From assembly GCF_000711715.1 (NCBI RefSeq), contig NZ_JONN01000001.1, forward strand, positions 124,001 through 188,000: a DNA stretch of 64,000 bases. Reading direction: 5' to 3'. Of the stretch, positions 19,469 to 27,352 are shown piece by piece. A program made the position numbers and the translations under genes. Below the pieces are notes generated by a model. The model made no database searches. It was given only the letters and a program-made list of their open reading frames with translations, and was not told where the DNA came from. The stretch comes from Sphingomonas astaxanthinifaciens DSM 22298 (GTDB lineage: Bacteria > Pseudomonadota > Alphaproteobacteria > Sphingomonadales > Sphingomonadaceae). Every line of letters begins with the position of its first letter. Position 1 is the first letter of the stretch.

Positions 19469-20373
19469 GGCTTCCAGTCGCTCAGCAGCCAGCCGAAAAT
19501 CTCGGGCAGGCGGCGCGCCCAGGCATTTTCCTCATGCTCGGCGCCCGGATAGACCCGGGTGCGGAACTGCTTGTCGGTCCAGCCGAGCCGATGGATCTCG
19601 GCGTCGACCACGCTTTGGTAGGGTGCGTAATATTGGTCGAGCGTCGCGGTGCCATGATCCATCCACAGCTTGCGGCCCTTGGGTGCCCCGAGCTGGTGAT
19701 AGAGATAATTGCGCCAGCTGCCCTGGATCGTCGCGGCGAGCCCCGGCGCCTTGCCGAGCATGTCGGGGTCGATCAGCGGCGTGTGGGTCGACACCGCCGC
19801 TGCCTTGCCGAACACGTCGGGCCGCTCGGCGAGCGTATAGATGCTGATGAGGCCGCCCATGCTGCTCCCGGCAATGGCTGTGAAGCGCGGCTGTGGGCGG
19901 GTTCGATAATCGCGGTCGATCAGGGGCTTCAGCTCATCGGCCATGAAGGCGACATAGCCGTCGCCCTGCAGCGGTCCCGCCCCCTTGGCGATGAACTCGC
20001 GCATGGGCTCGCTCGGCACCTTGACCGGGAAGTAGCGCTGGTAGCGCTCCTTGCCCGGCTGATCGATGCCGACGATGATGAAGGGCGCGACCTTGCCGCT
20101 GCGAATGAGGCCCAGCGCCGCCTTGTCCGCCGCCCACACCTTCCGGAAGTTCGAGCGGTCGAGGAAGAACAGGTTCTGGGCGTCCTGCATGTAGACGACC
20201 GGATAACGGCGGCCCGTGTCGCGGTCGTAGCCGGGCGGCAGCCACAGCGTGACGTGGATCGGCCCGAAGGCCGAGGAAGCGACGTCGCGCTCGACGAACC
20301 GGCCATCGTCCGCCGCCGCTGCCGGGCTCGCCGCCGCCACCAGCAGGAGCAGGAAGGCAAAGAGGCCGCGCAT
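19465..20373 (-). CDS. Secreted esterase, esterase-D/Fes-like alpha/beta hydrolase
   Basis: The 302-residue protein has a signal peptide (MRGLFAFLLLLVAAASPAAA) and an alpha/beta-hydrolase fold of the putative-esterase family (PF00756). The nucleophile elbow is GSSMGG, with an Asp-containing YMQDAQNLF strand and a C-terminal His in GAEHEENAWARRL. Family members act on siderophores, feruloyl esters or acylated sugars. Here it probably removes an acyl or ester decoration from imported glucans, which is inference from the operon only. Its ATG shares one base with the GH97 stop (TGATG), and its stop overlaps the next gene. Confidence 0.82.
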   Translation of the reverse strand: MRGLFAFLLLLVAAASPAAAADDGRFVERDVASSAFGPIHVTLWLPPGYDRDTGRRYPVVYMQDAQNLFFLDRSNFRKVWAADKAALGLIRSGKVAPFIIVGIDQPGKERYQRYFPVKVPSEPMREFIAKGAGPLQGDGYVAFMADELKPLIDRDYRTRPQPRFTAIAGSSMGGLISIYTLAERPDVFGKAAAVSTHTPLIDPDMLGKAPGLAATIQGSWRNYLYHQLGAPKGRKLWMDHGTATLDQYYAPYQSVVDAEIHRLGWTDKQFRTRVYPGAEHEENAWARRLPEIFGWLLSDWKP

Positions 20374-22406
20374 CACTTGCCGACCTTGACCAGCCGGATC
20401 GCGAAGCCGCCGCCCGGCGCCATCCGGAGCTTGAGCCGGTCGGTGCTGCGCAGCTCCTTCTTCTCGATCGCAATGGCGCGAGGGTTGGTGCGGAAGTCGG
20501 CACCATCGCCGTCGCGATAGATTTCGGCCCGGTAGCGCGCGGCGGCATCGAGGAAGGTCAGCGGCAGGTCGAGGTCGCGGCCTTCCTCGTTGGTGAGGCC
20601 GCCCATGAACCAGGTCGGCTTTCCGCGCTCCTTGCGCGCGAACACCGCATATTGTCCGACGTCGCCCGCCAGCATCCGCGTGTCGTCCCAGTCGGTCGCG
20701 ACATCCTTGATGAACTGGAACGCGCCGGCATTGGCCTCGTAATTTTCGGGCAGGTCGGCGGCCATCTGGATCGGCGAATAGAGCACGACGTAATAGGCCA
20801 GCTGACGTGCAAGCGTCGACGGGATCGGCGTGTTGCCGCGGCCCATCAGGCTGAGGATGCCGGGGGTGAAGTCCATCGGCCCGCCGAGCATCCGGGTGAA
20901 CACCAGGGTCGCGTCGTAGCCCGGCGGGTTCTTGGGCACGCCCCAGGCGTTATATTCCATGCCCCGCTGGCCTTCGCGGCTGATCCAGTTGGGATAGGTG
21001 CGGCGCAGGCCCGTGTCCTTGATGGGCTCGTGCGCGTTGATCGCGATGTGGCGCTTGGCGGCCTCGGTCACGACCTTGAGGTGGTGGCGGCTCATCACCT
21101 GGCCCTCGTGCCATTCGAAGGTCTTGCGCCCCTCAGCATCCACCGCCTGAACGCCGCCCGCGTCGGCGACATAGCCGGTCTTGATCGTGTCCTCGCCGAT
21201 CGATTTCGCGAAATCGAGCCCGGCCTCGAGCTGGCTTTCGTAGTGCGCGATGTTGGCGCTGGTCTCGTGGTGCCCGATGAGATGCACCCCGCGCTTCAGG
21301 CCGTAGGCCGCGACCGCCTTGATGTCGAAATCGGGAGTCGCCTCGGTGAAGGAGAAGTCGTCGCCGGTCGCGAACCAGTCGCCGTCCCAGCCCTTGTTCC
21401 AGCCTTCGACCAGCAGCCCGGTGAAGCCGTTCTTCGCCGCGAAATCGATCATCTTCTTGGCGTAAGCGGTGGTCGCGCCATGCTTGGGCCCGGTCGCCCA
21501 GCTCTGCGTGTCGAGGTGCATCCCCCACCAGATACCCATGTAGCGGCGCGGGCGGACCCAGCTCACATCTCCGAGCTTGTTGGGCTCGTTTAAGTTCAGA
21601 AACACCGTGTTCGCGCGGTAGAGCGCGGGGGCGTCGGCGGTGACCAGGATCACGCGCCACGGGGTCTCGAAGGGCGTGTCGCGAACGACCTTGGCGCCGC
21701 TCGACGACGGCGTCAGCACCGCCTTCAGCAGCCCGCCCTGGACCCGCGCGATGTTCATGCCCGAATAGTCGACCAGCGCCGCCTCGTGGATCGCGACGTG
21801 GAGGCCGCTCGCGGTCTTCATCGTGAAGGGCGTCTGGGCGGTGCCGATGCCGTCGATCGGCGTGTGGTTGTAGAGATATTCCTCGCGGTTGCTCTCGAAC
21901 GCCGGCGCCCACCAGGCCTCGCCCGGCTCGACCAGCTGGAACTGGGTCAGCTCCTCGGCGATCCGCGCGGTCTTGAGGTTGGACTGCTCGGGCATTTCGT
22001 AGCGGAAGGCGACCGCATCATCGAAGATGCGGAAACGCACGCGCAGGGTCCGCTTGAGCTTGTCCTTCTCTTGGAAGGTGAGCGCCAGCTCCTCGTGGCG
22101 GTCGCGCACGTTGCGCCACTCGCCCCACGGCTGCTGCCAGGTCTCGTCGACGCTGCGCCGCGCGGTGTCGCGAAGCTCGAAGTTGCGCAGCAGCTGCGGG
22201 CCGTCGGTGAGGAGGAAGCCGAGGTGGCTTTCGGCAATGACCGGGGTCGCCCCGCGGCTGACCGCATAGCCGATCCGTCCCTCGCCGTTGAGCGTGACCG
22301 TGAGCTTCAGGACTCCCGAGGGCGACGTCGCTTGCGCCACCGTCGGCGACTGGGCGAAGGCGGGGACGGCGGCGACCAGCGCCAGCAGGGCAAGAAGGAA
22401 ACGCAT
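20373..22406 (-). CDS. GH97 alpha-glucosidase (SusB-like), secreted
   Basis: The 677-residue enzyme begins with a clear signal peptide (MRFLLALLALVAAVPAFAQ), so it acts in the periplasm. It has the three GH97 parts: an N-terminal beta-sandwich, a central TIM barrel and a small C-terminal domain. Barrel landmarks are RRYMGIWWGMHL, LIGHHETSANIAHYE, INAHEPIKDTGLRRTYPN and SREGQRGMEYNAWG, which hold the conserved Glu residues and calcium ligands of SusB-type inverting enzymes. It would release glucose from maltodextrin ends. Five bases separate it from the upstream GH13 gene. Confidence 0.92.
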   Translation of the reverse strand: MRFLLALLALVAAVPAFAQSPTVAQATSPSGVLKLTVTLNGEGRIGYAVSRGATPVIAESHLGFLLTDGPQLLRNFELRDTARRSVDETWQQPWGEWRNVRDRHEELALTFQEKDKLKRTLRVRFRIFDDAVAFRYEMPEQSNLKTARIAEELTQFQLVEPGEAWWAPAFESNREEYLYNHTPIDGIGTAQTPFTMKTASGLHVAIHEAALVDYSGMNIARVQGGLLKAVLTPSSSGAKVVRDTPFETPWRVILVTADAPALYRANTVFLNLNEPNKLGDVSWVRPRRYMGIWWGMHLDTQSWATGPKHGATTAYAKKMIDFAAKNGFTGLLVEGWNKGWDGDWFATGDDFSFTEATPDFDIKAVAAYGLKRGVHLIGHHETSANIAHYESQLEAGLDFAKSIGEDTIKTGYVADAGGVQAVDAEGRKTFEWHEGQVMSRHHLKVVTEAAKRHIAINAHEPIKDTGLRRTYPNWISREGQRGMEYNAWGVPKNPPGYDATLVFTRMLGGPMDFTPGILSLMGRGNTPIPSTLARQLAYYVVLYSPIQMAADLPENYEANAGAFQFIKDVATDWDDTRMLAGDVGQYAVFARKERGKPTWFMGGLTNEEGRDLDLPLTFLDAAARYRAEIYRDGDGADFRTNPRAIAIEKKELRSTDRLKLRMAPGGGFAIRLVKVGK

Positions 22407-22411
22407 GGGGG

Positions 22412-23992
22412 TCAGAGTTCCTCGATGGAAGCCGAATAAGCGGCGGCCTCACCGGCGTCGACCGTGCCGGTAACGAACAGGGTCCGACCGTCCCGGTCGA
22501 AGGTGACCGGGCGGCTGCCGAGATTGAAGCTGCAACGGAGGCGCTGGCCTTCGTGCGTCCGCTCGAACACCAGCGCGTGATCGTCGGCGCGGATGATGTC
22601 GAGCCGGCCCCAGCGCAGCGCCGGATGGTCGTTGCGCAACGCGATGGCGCGGCGGGTGAAATTGAGCAGCGAGTGCGGATCCTCGTCCTGCCGGTCGACG
22701 CTCAGCGCCGCATGGTCGGTGCCGAAGGGCAGCCAGGGCGTTCCGTGCGTAAAGCCATGGCCGACCTCGCTCGCGGTCCACGGAAGCGGCGTCCGCACCC
22801 CGTCGCGGCTCAGCGTCTGCGGCCAGTTGGCGATAGCCTCGGGGTCCTGGAGCAGCTCGAACGGGACCTCGACCTGGGTCAGCCCCAGTTCCTCGCCCTG
22901 GTAGATGATGATCGAGCCGCGCAGCGCCGCCAGCAGCAGCATCTTCATTCGCGCGAATTGCGCCTGATGCTCGGGCGCGACCCAGCGGGACAGCGCGCGG
23001 GGCGCGTCATGGTTCTCGAACGCCCAGCTCGGCCAGCCCTTGTCGTCGTCATCGGGCCAGCGCGCGCTCGTCCGCGCGACAAGCTCGGGGGTCAGCTCGG
23101 GCGCGTAGAGATAGTCGAAGCCATAAGCGCTGTGGAGCCGGCCGGGCGCCGTATAATCGTGCATCTCCCGATAGGCCTGCTCGCCCCCGACCTCGGCGAC
23201 CGCGAAGGCGCCGCGCTCGTCGAGCAGTTGGCGCACGCGCTTGAGGAACAGCGGAATCTCGGGCTGCGACTGGTTGTGGAGATGGTGCTGGAAATCGAAC
23301 GGGCGGGTCCGCTGCGCCGGATTGCTGACCGGCGGATTATCGGTCAGCTGGCGATCGTGCATCATGAAGTTGACCGCGTCGAAGCGGAAGCCGTCGACCC
23401 CGCGATCGAGCCAGAAACGCACGATGTCGAGCAGCGCCTGCTGGACCTCGGGATGATGCCCGTTGAGCTGCGGCTGCTCCTTCAGGAAATTGTGCATGAA
23501 ATATTGTTCGCGCCGCGCGTCCCAGGTCCAGCTCGGCCCGCCGAACACCGACTGCCAGTTGCTCGGCGGCGAGCCGTCGGGCTTGGGATCGGCCCAGACG
23601 TACCAGTCGGCCTTGGGATTGGTGCGGCTTTCCCGGCTCTCGGTGAACCAGGCATGCTCGTTGCTGGTATGCGCGAAGACGAGGTCGATCAGGACCTTGA
23701 GCCCGAGCCCGTGGGCGCGCGCGACGAGCGCGTCGAAATCCGCGAGCGTGCCGAAGATTGGATCGACCGAGCGATAGTCCGCCACGTCATAGCCGAAGTC
23801 GTGCATCGGCGAGGTGAAGAAGGGCGAGATCCACACCGCGTCGGCACCGAGCGATGACACATGCTCGAGCCGGGCGGTAATCCCGGGCAGGTCGCCGATC
23901 CCGTCACCGTTCGAGTCGACGAAGCTGCGCGGATAGATCTGGTAGATGGTGGCGCCGCGCCACCAGGGTTGGCTCGTCTCGACGGCGGGCAT
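22412..23992 (-). CDS. GH13 alpha-glucosidase (oligo-1,6/alpha-1,4 type), cytoplasmic
   Basis: The 526-residue protein lacks a signal peptide. It opens with WWRGATIYQIYPRSFVDSN, typical of the GH13 alpha-glucosidase/oligosaccharide hydrolase group. Catalytic residues are visible as the nucleophile Asp in GFRFDAVNF, the acid/base Glu in VAEVGGEQ and the stabilising Asp in AFENHDAPR; IDLVFAHTSNEH is conserved region I. It would split imported maltose or short maltodextrins to glucose for Glk. I chose the ATG at 23992, ten bases after the upstream stop; an in-frame ATG at 24028 would overlap that gene by 26 bases. Confidence 0.92.
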   Translation of the reverse strand: MPAVETSQPWWRGATIYQIYPRSFVDSNGDGIGDLPGITARLEHVSSLGADAVWISPFFTSPMHDFGYDVADYRSVDPIFGTLADFDALVARAHGLGLKVLIDLVFAHTSNEHAWFTESRESRTNPKADWYVWADPKPDGSPPSNWQSVFGGPSWTWDARREQYFMHNFLKEQPQLNGHHPEVQQALLDIVRFWLDRGVDGFRFDAVNFMMHDRQLTDNPPVSNPAQRTRPFDFQHHLHNQSQPEIPLFLKRVRQLLDERGAFAVAEVGGEQAYREMHDYTAPGRLHSAYGFDYLYAPELTPELVARTSARWPDDDDKGWPSWAFENHDAPRALSRWVAPEHQAQFARMKMLLLAALRGSIIIYQGEELGLTQVEVPFELLQDPEAIANWPQTLSRDGVRTPLPWTASEVGHGFTHGTPWLPFGTDHAALSVDRQDEDPHSLLNFTRRAIALRNDHPALRWGRLDIIRADDHALVFERTHEGQRLRCSFNLGSRPVTFDRDGRTLFVTGTVDAGEAAAYSASIEEL

Positions 23993-24002
23993 GGTCAGGG
24001 TC

Positions 24003-25790
24003 TCAGTTTGCGGCACGGCAGATCGCATGTCCGAAGGCGGGAAGGGTGACGCGGATGGTGCCGGGCGCGATCACCGCGGCCGGGCAGGCACCCGACAGGC
24101 GGGCGAGCGAGGAGACGTCGGTCGGTACCGCGATGTTGCGGGTGATCGCTTCCGTCGAGGTGTTGACCGCCACGATCACGCGGTCGCTCGCCGAGGTCCG
24201 CGAGAAGGCCAGCAGGCCCGGCTTGTCCTCAGTGGCGAGGATCCGCGCGTCGCCGCGGCGCAGCGCCTCGCTGCCCCGCCGGATCGCCGATAGCTCGGCC
24301 ACCATCCGATAGAGCGGATGGTCGGTCCGGAAGTTCTCGACCGCGGTGGTGCGGTCGGTCCCAAGCAGCGGATCGTCGTTGTAGGTTGCGACCTTCGACG
24401 GGAAGAGCGTCTGGCGGCTGTCCTGGTCGCCGCCGCGGCCGACGATGCCCTGCTCGTCGCCATAATAGACCGTCGGCACGCCGCGCCAGGTGAACAGCAG
24501 CACGTTGCCGAGCATCACCCGCTGGAGCAGTTCCTCGGGGCTGGCCTTCGGATTCTCGCTTCGGACGTAGGAAGCGAAGCGGCCGGCGTCGTGATTGCCG
24601 AGGAAGGTCGGCAACTGCCGCGCGGTCGCGTCGCCCTTGGCGTAGAGCACGTCCTGCGAGAGGAGGCCGCGGAACAGTTCGGTCGGCTGGTTGCGCGCGA
24701 CCGCCTTCACCGTGGTGGCGAAGAAGGCGAAGTCGAGGACCGCGGGCAGCTGGTCGCGGACCGTGTGCTGCGCCAGCCGTCCCGGTTCGCCGCTGTCGTC
24801 ATAGACCTCGCCGAAGATGTGAAAGTTCGGGATCCCGCGCGCGGCTGCCCGGGCCTTCATCGCCGGCGCGAACTGCTGCCAGAATTCGGGGTTCACGTGC
24901 CGCGCGGTATCGATCCGGAAGCCGTCGATCCCGAACCGGTCGATCCAGCTGCCATAGACGTCGATGAAGCCGGCCACGACCTTGGGATTTTCGGTCATGA
25001 GGTCGTCGAGCCCGACGAAATCGCCCATGGTCGAGCTCTCGCCGGTGAAGGTGCTGTCGCCGCGATTATGGTAGAGCAGCGGATCGTTGAGCCAGGCCGG
25101 CACCTTGGTCTTCAGCTCGGCCTTGGGCGTGCTGATCGTGTAGGCGTAATTGGGATCGGTCAGCCTGGCGAAATTCTCCGGTGAACGGTCGGTCTCGCCG
25201 GTGAAGCCGGGATTGATTGCCGCGCCGCCCGGTCCACCGCGCCGCTGGTAGGGATAATCGGCGATCGAGCGATAGGGGCAGGCCTTGGCCGCCTCGCACT
25301 CGGCGAACTTGATGACGTCCGCCGTGTGGTTGGTGATGATGTCCATGTAGACCTTCATGCCGCGCGCATGGGCCGCGTCGACGAAGGCCTTGAATTCGGC
25401 GTTGGTGCCGAAATGCGGATCGACCGAGGTGAAGTCGGTCACCCAATAGCCGTGATAGCCCGCGCTCTCCTGGCCCTTGGGACCCTGCACCGGCTTGTTC
25501 TTGAAGATCGGCGCGAACCAGATGGCGGTGACGCCCAGCCCCTGCAGGTAATCGAGCCGGCGGGTCAGCCCCTTGAGGTCGCCGCCGTTGTAGAAGCCCT
25601 TGGACGCCGGGTCGAAGCCGGTCTTCAGTCGGTCACCCTTGAGACCACCGCGATCATTCTTCGGATCGCCATTGTCGAACCGGTCGGGCAGCAGGAAGTA
25701 GATCACCTCGTCTTCGGGCAGGCGGCTGCGGAAATCGGCCGGGGTCGAGGGTTGCAGCGCGGCGGCCGCAAGCAGGGTCAGGAACGTCAC
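24003..25790 (-). CDS. GH13 alpha-amylase/cyclomaltodextrinase-like enzyme, secreted
   Basis: The 595-residue protein starts with a short signal peptide (FLTLLAAAALQPS). GH13 conserved regions are MDIITNHTAD, GIDGFRIDTARHV (nucleophile Asp), FHIFGEVYDD (acid/base Glu) and TFLGNHDAGRF. An insertion rich in Gly/Pro around residues 170-190 and a C-terminal beta domain ending in HAICRAAN are present. It would cut linear or cyclic maltodextrins in the periplasm. The likely start is the GTG at 25790, which forms a GTGA overlap with the halogenase stop and leaves a clean signal peptide; an ATG at 25817 would add a Cys-rich leader. Confidence 0.9.
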   Translation of the reverse strand: MTFLTLLAAAALQPSTPADFRSRLPEDEVIYFLLPDRFDNGDPKNDRGGLKGDRLKTGFDPASKGFYNGGDLKGLTRRLDYLQGLGVTAIWFAPIFKNKPVQGPKGQESAGYHGYWVTDFTSVDPHFGTNAEFKAFVDAAHARGMKVYMDIITNHTADVIKFAECEAAKACPYRSIADYPYQRRGGPGGAAINPGFTGETDRSPENFARLTDPNYAYTISTPKAELKTKVPAWLNDPLLYHNRGDSTFTGESSTMGDFVGLDDLMTENPKVVAGFIDVYGSWIDRFGIDGFRIDTARHVNPEFWQQFAPAMKARAAARGIPNFHIFGEVYDDSGEPGRLAQHTVRDQLPAVLDFAFFATTVKAVARNQPTELFRGLLSQDVLYAKGDATARQLPTFLGNHDAGRFASYVRSENPKASPEELLQRVMLGNVLLFTWRGVPTVYYGDEQGIVGRGGDQDSRQTLFPSKVATYNDDPLLGTDRTTAVENFRTDHPLYRMVAELSAIRRGSEALRRGDARILATEDKPGLLAFSRTSASDRVIVAVNTSTEAITRNIAVPTDVSSLARLSGACPAAVIAPGTIRVTLPAFGHAICRAAN

Positions 25791-27286
25791 GCAGCAACCT
25801 CCGCGGGCGTCCCGCATAGCTGATTGAGATAGTCGCGGTGCGGCGGCATCCGCTGCACCTTCGCCTGCACCAGTTCACGGATGCTGGCCAGATAGCGATC
25901 GACATTGTCGTCGCCCGGCGCGTCCGCGAGCGGGTGGTAGGAGCGGGGCACGATTCCCTGGCCGGTCATGACCTGCAGCCAGCCGAGTTCGGTGAACAGC
26001 TCTTCGTTGAAGCGGAAGATCCGGCCGTGCGCGCGGAAGGTCTCGATCTTCTCCGCCAGGCTGTCGGGGATGCGCATCTCGCGGCAGCGCTGCCAGAAGG
26101 GCTCGGGCCGGTCGTTGGCATGATAGTGAAGGATGATGAAGTCGCGGATCGCCTCATAGTCGAAGGCGGTCTTCGCGTTGAAGGCCGCCACGTCCGCCGG
26201 GTCGATGCGGTCGTGGGGAAGCAGGTCGATGAGATGCTTCAGCCCCGACTGCACGAGGTGGATCGAGGTCGATTCCAGCGGCTCGAGGAAGCCACTGGCA
26301 AGCCCCAAGGCGACGACATTGCCCTTCCAGCATTCGCGCCGCCGGCCGGTGGTGAAGCGCAAGGGACGGGGGTCGGCGAGCGGCTTGCCGTCGAGGTTGG
26401 CGAGCAGGATCTCGGCCGCCTCCTCGTCGCCCAGATAGTCGCTGCAATAGACGTGACCGTTGCCGATCCGGTGCTGAAGCGGGATCCGCCACTGCCAGCC
26501 GGCCTTGCGCGCCGTGGAGCGGGTATAAGGCGTGAGCGGCTCGACGCTCTCGCACGGAACCGCCAGCGCGCGGTTCATCGGCAGCCATTCGGACCAGTCG
26601 ATGAACTCGACTCCCATGGTCTTGCCGATGAGCAGCGCGGCGAAGCCCGAGCAGTCGATGAAGAGGTCGCCCGCGATCCGCCGGCCGTCCTCCATCACGA
26701 CCGCGGCGACGTTGCCGGTCTCGGGGTCCTGCGCGACCTCGGTGATTCGCCCTTCGTGGCGGACCACCCCGAAACCCTCGGCCTTTTCGCGGAGGAAGGC
26801 GGCGTAGAGGCCGGCGTCGAAATGATAGGCGTAGGTGGCTCCGCCAAGCGGCGCATTGGGGAGGGTGTCGTCGCGGGTGAAGCGATTGGCGAAGGCCGCG
26901 GTGCCCGACTGCGAATAGTCTTCGAGCCGGCTCCGGTCGCCGCGCGCGCGGGCCTGCAGCCAGTAATGGTGGAAGGCGATGAGGCCGAGGTCGCGGCCGA
27001 CCTGGCCGAAGGCGTGCATATAGCGGGCGTCCTCGCCGCCGTGCCAGCCGACGAACTCGATCCCGAGCTTAAAGCTGCCCTTGGTGCGGGCGACGAACTC
27101 GGCCTCGTCGAGCCCAATCACGCCGTTGAAGAGCTGGATCTGCGGGATGGTGGCTTCACCGACCCCGACGGTTCCGATCGCGTCGGATTCTACCAGCTCG
27201 ACGGGCCATTGGCCGCCCATGATCCGGCCGAGGGCAGCGGCGGCCATCCAGCCGGCCGACCCCCCCCCGACAATCACGATCTTCAT
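25787..27286 (-). CDS. Tryptophan halogenase-like FAD protein (1)
   Basis: The 499-residue protein is of the PrnA/RebH-type flavin-dependent halogenase family. It begins MKIVIVGGGSAGWMAAAALG (FAD loop). The catalytic-Lys segment is GSFKLGIEFVGW, the WxWxIP motif is GWQWRIPLQH, and the active-site EPLEST is intact. Such proteins near TonB receptors include halogenases with loose indole activity in vitro, but the physiological substrate is unknown. GAGGTG lies before the ATG at 27286; an ATG nine codons upstream is less likely. It is the second gene of the maltodextrin train, after the receptor gene and an intercistronic hairpin. Confidence 0.9.
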   Translation of the reverse strand: MKIVIVGGGSAGWMAAAALGRIMGGQWPVELVESDAIGTVGVGEATIPQIQLFNGVIGLDEAEFVARTKGSFKLGIEFVGWHGGEDARYMHAFGQVGRDLGLIAFHHYWLQARARGDRSRLEDYSQSGTAAFANRFTRDDTLPNAPLGGATYAYHFDAGLYAAFLREKAEGFGVVRHEGRITEVAQDPETGNVAAVVMEDGRRIAGDLFIDCSGFAALLIGKTMGVEFIDWSEWLPMNRALAVPCESVEPLTPYTRSTARKAGWQWRIPLQHRIGNGHVYCSDYLGDEEAAEILLANLDGKPLADPRPLRFTTGRRRECWKGNVVALGLASGFLEPLESTSIHLVQSGLKHLIDLLPHDRIDPADVAAFNAKTAFDYEAIRDFIILHYHANDRPEPFWQRCREMRIPDSLAEKIETFRAHGRIFRFNEELFTELGWLQVMTGQGIVPRSYHPLADAPGDDNVDRYLASIRELVQAKVQRMPPHRDYLNQLCGTPAEVAA

Positions 27287-27301
27287 CTCACACCTCTTCC
27301 C

Positions 27302-27335
27302 GGGCGGCGGCACCCGTCACGAGTGCACGCCGCCC
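27302..27335 (-). promoter_or_regulatory. Intercistronic hairpin between receptor and enzyme genes
   Basis: GGGCGGCG (27302-27309) pairs perfectly with CGCCGCCC (27328-27335), and inside them GCAC (27310-27313) can pair with GTGC (27323-27326). No T run follows on the minus strand. It is better seen as an mRNA-stabilising or partial-termination element that lets receptor and enzyme levels differ. Confidence 0.55.
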
Positions 27336-27352
27336 AGTCCTGAGTCACGCGA

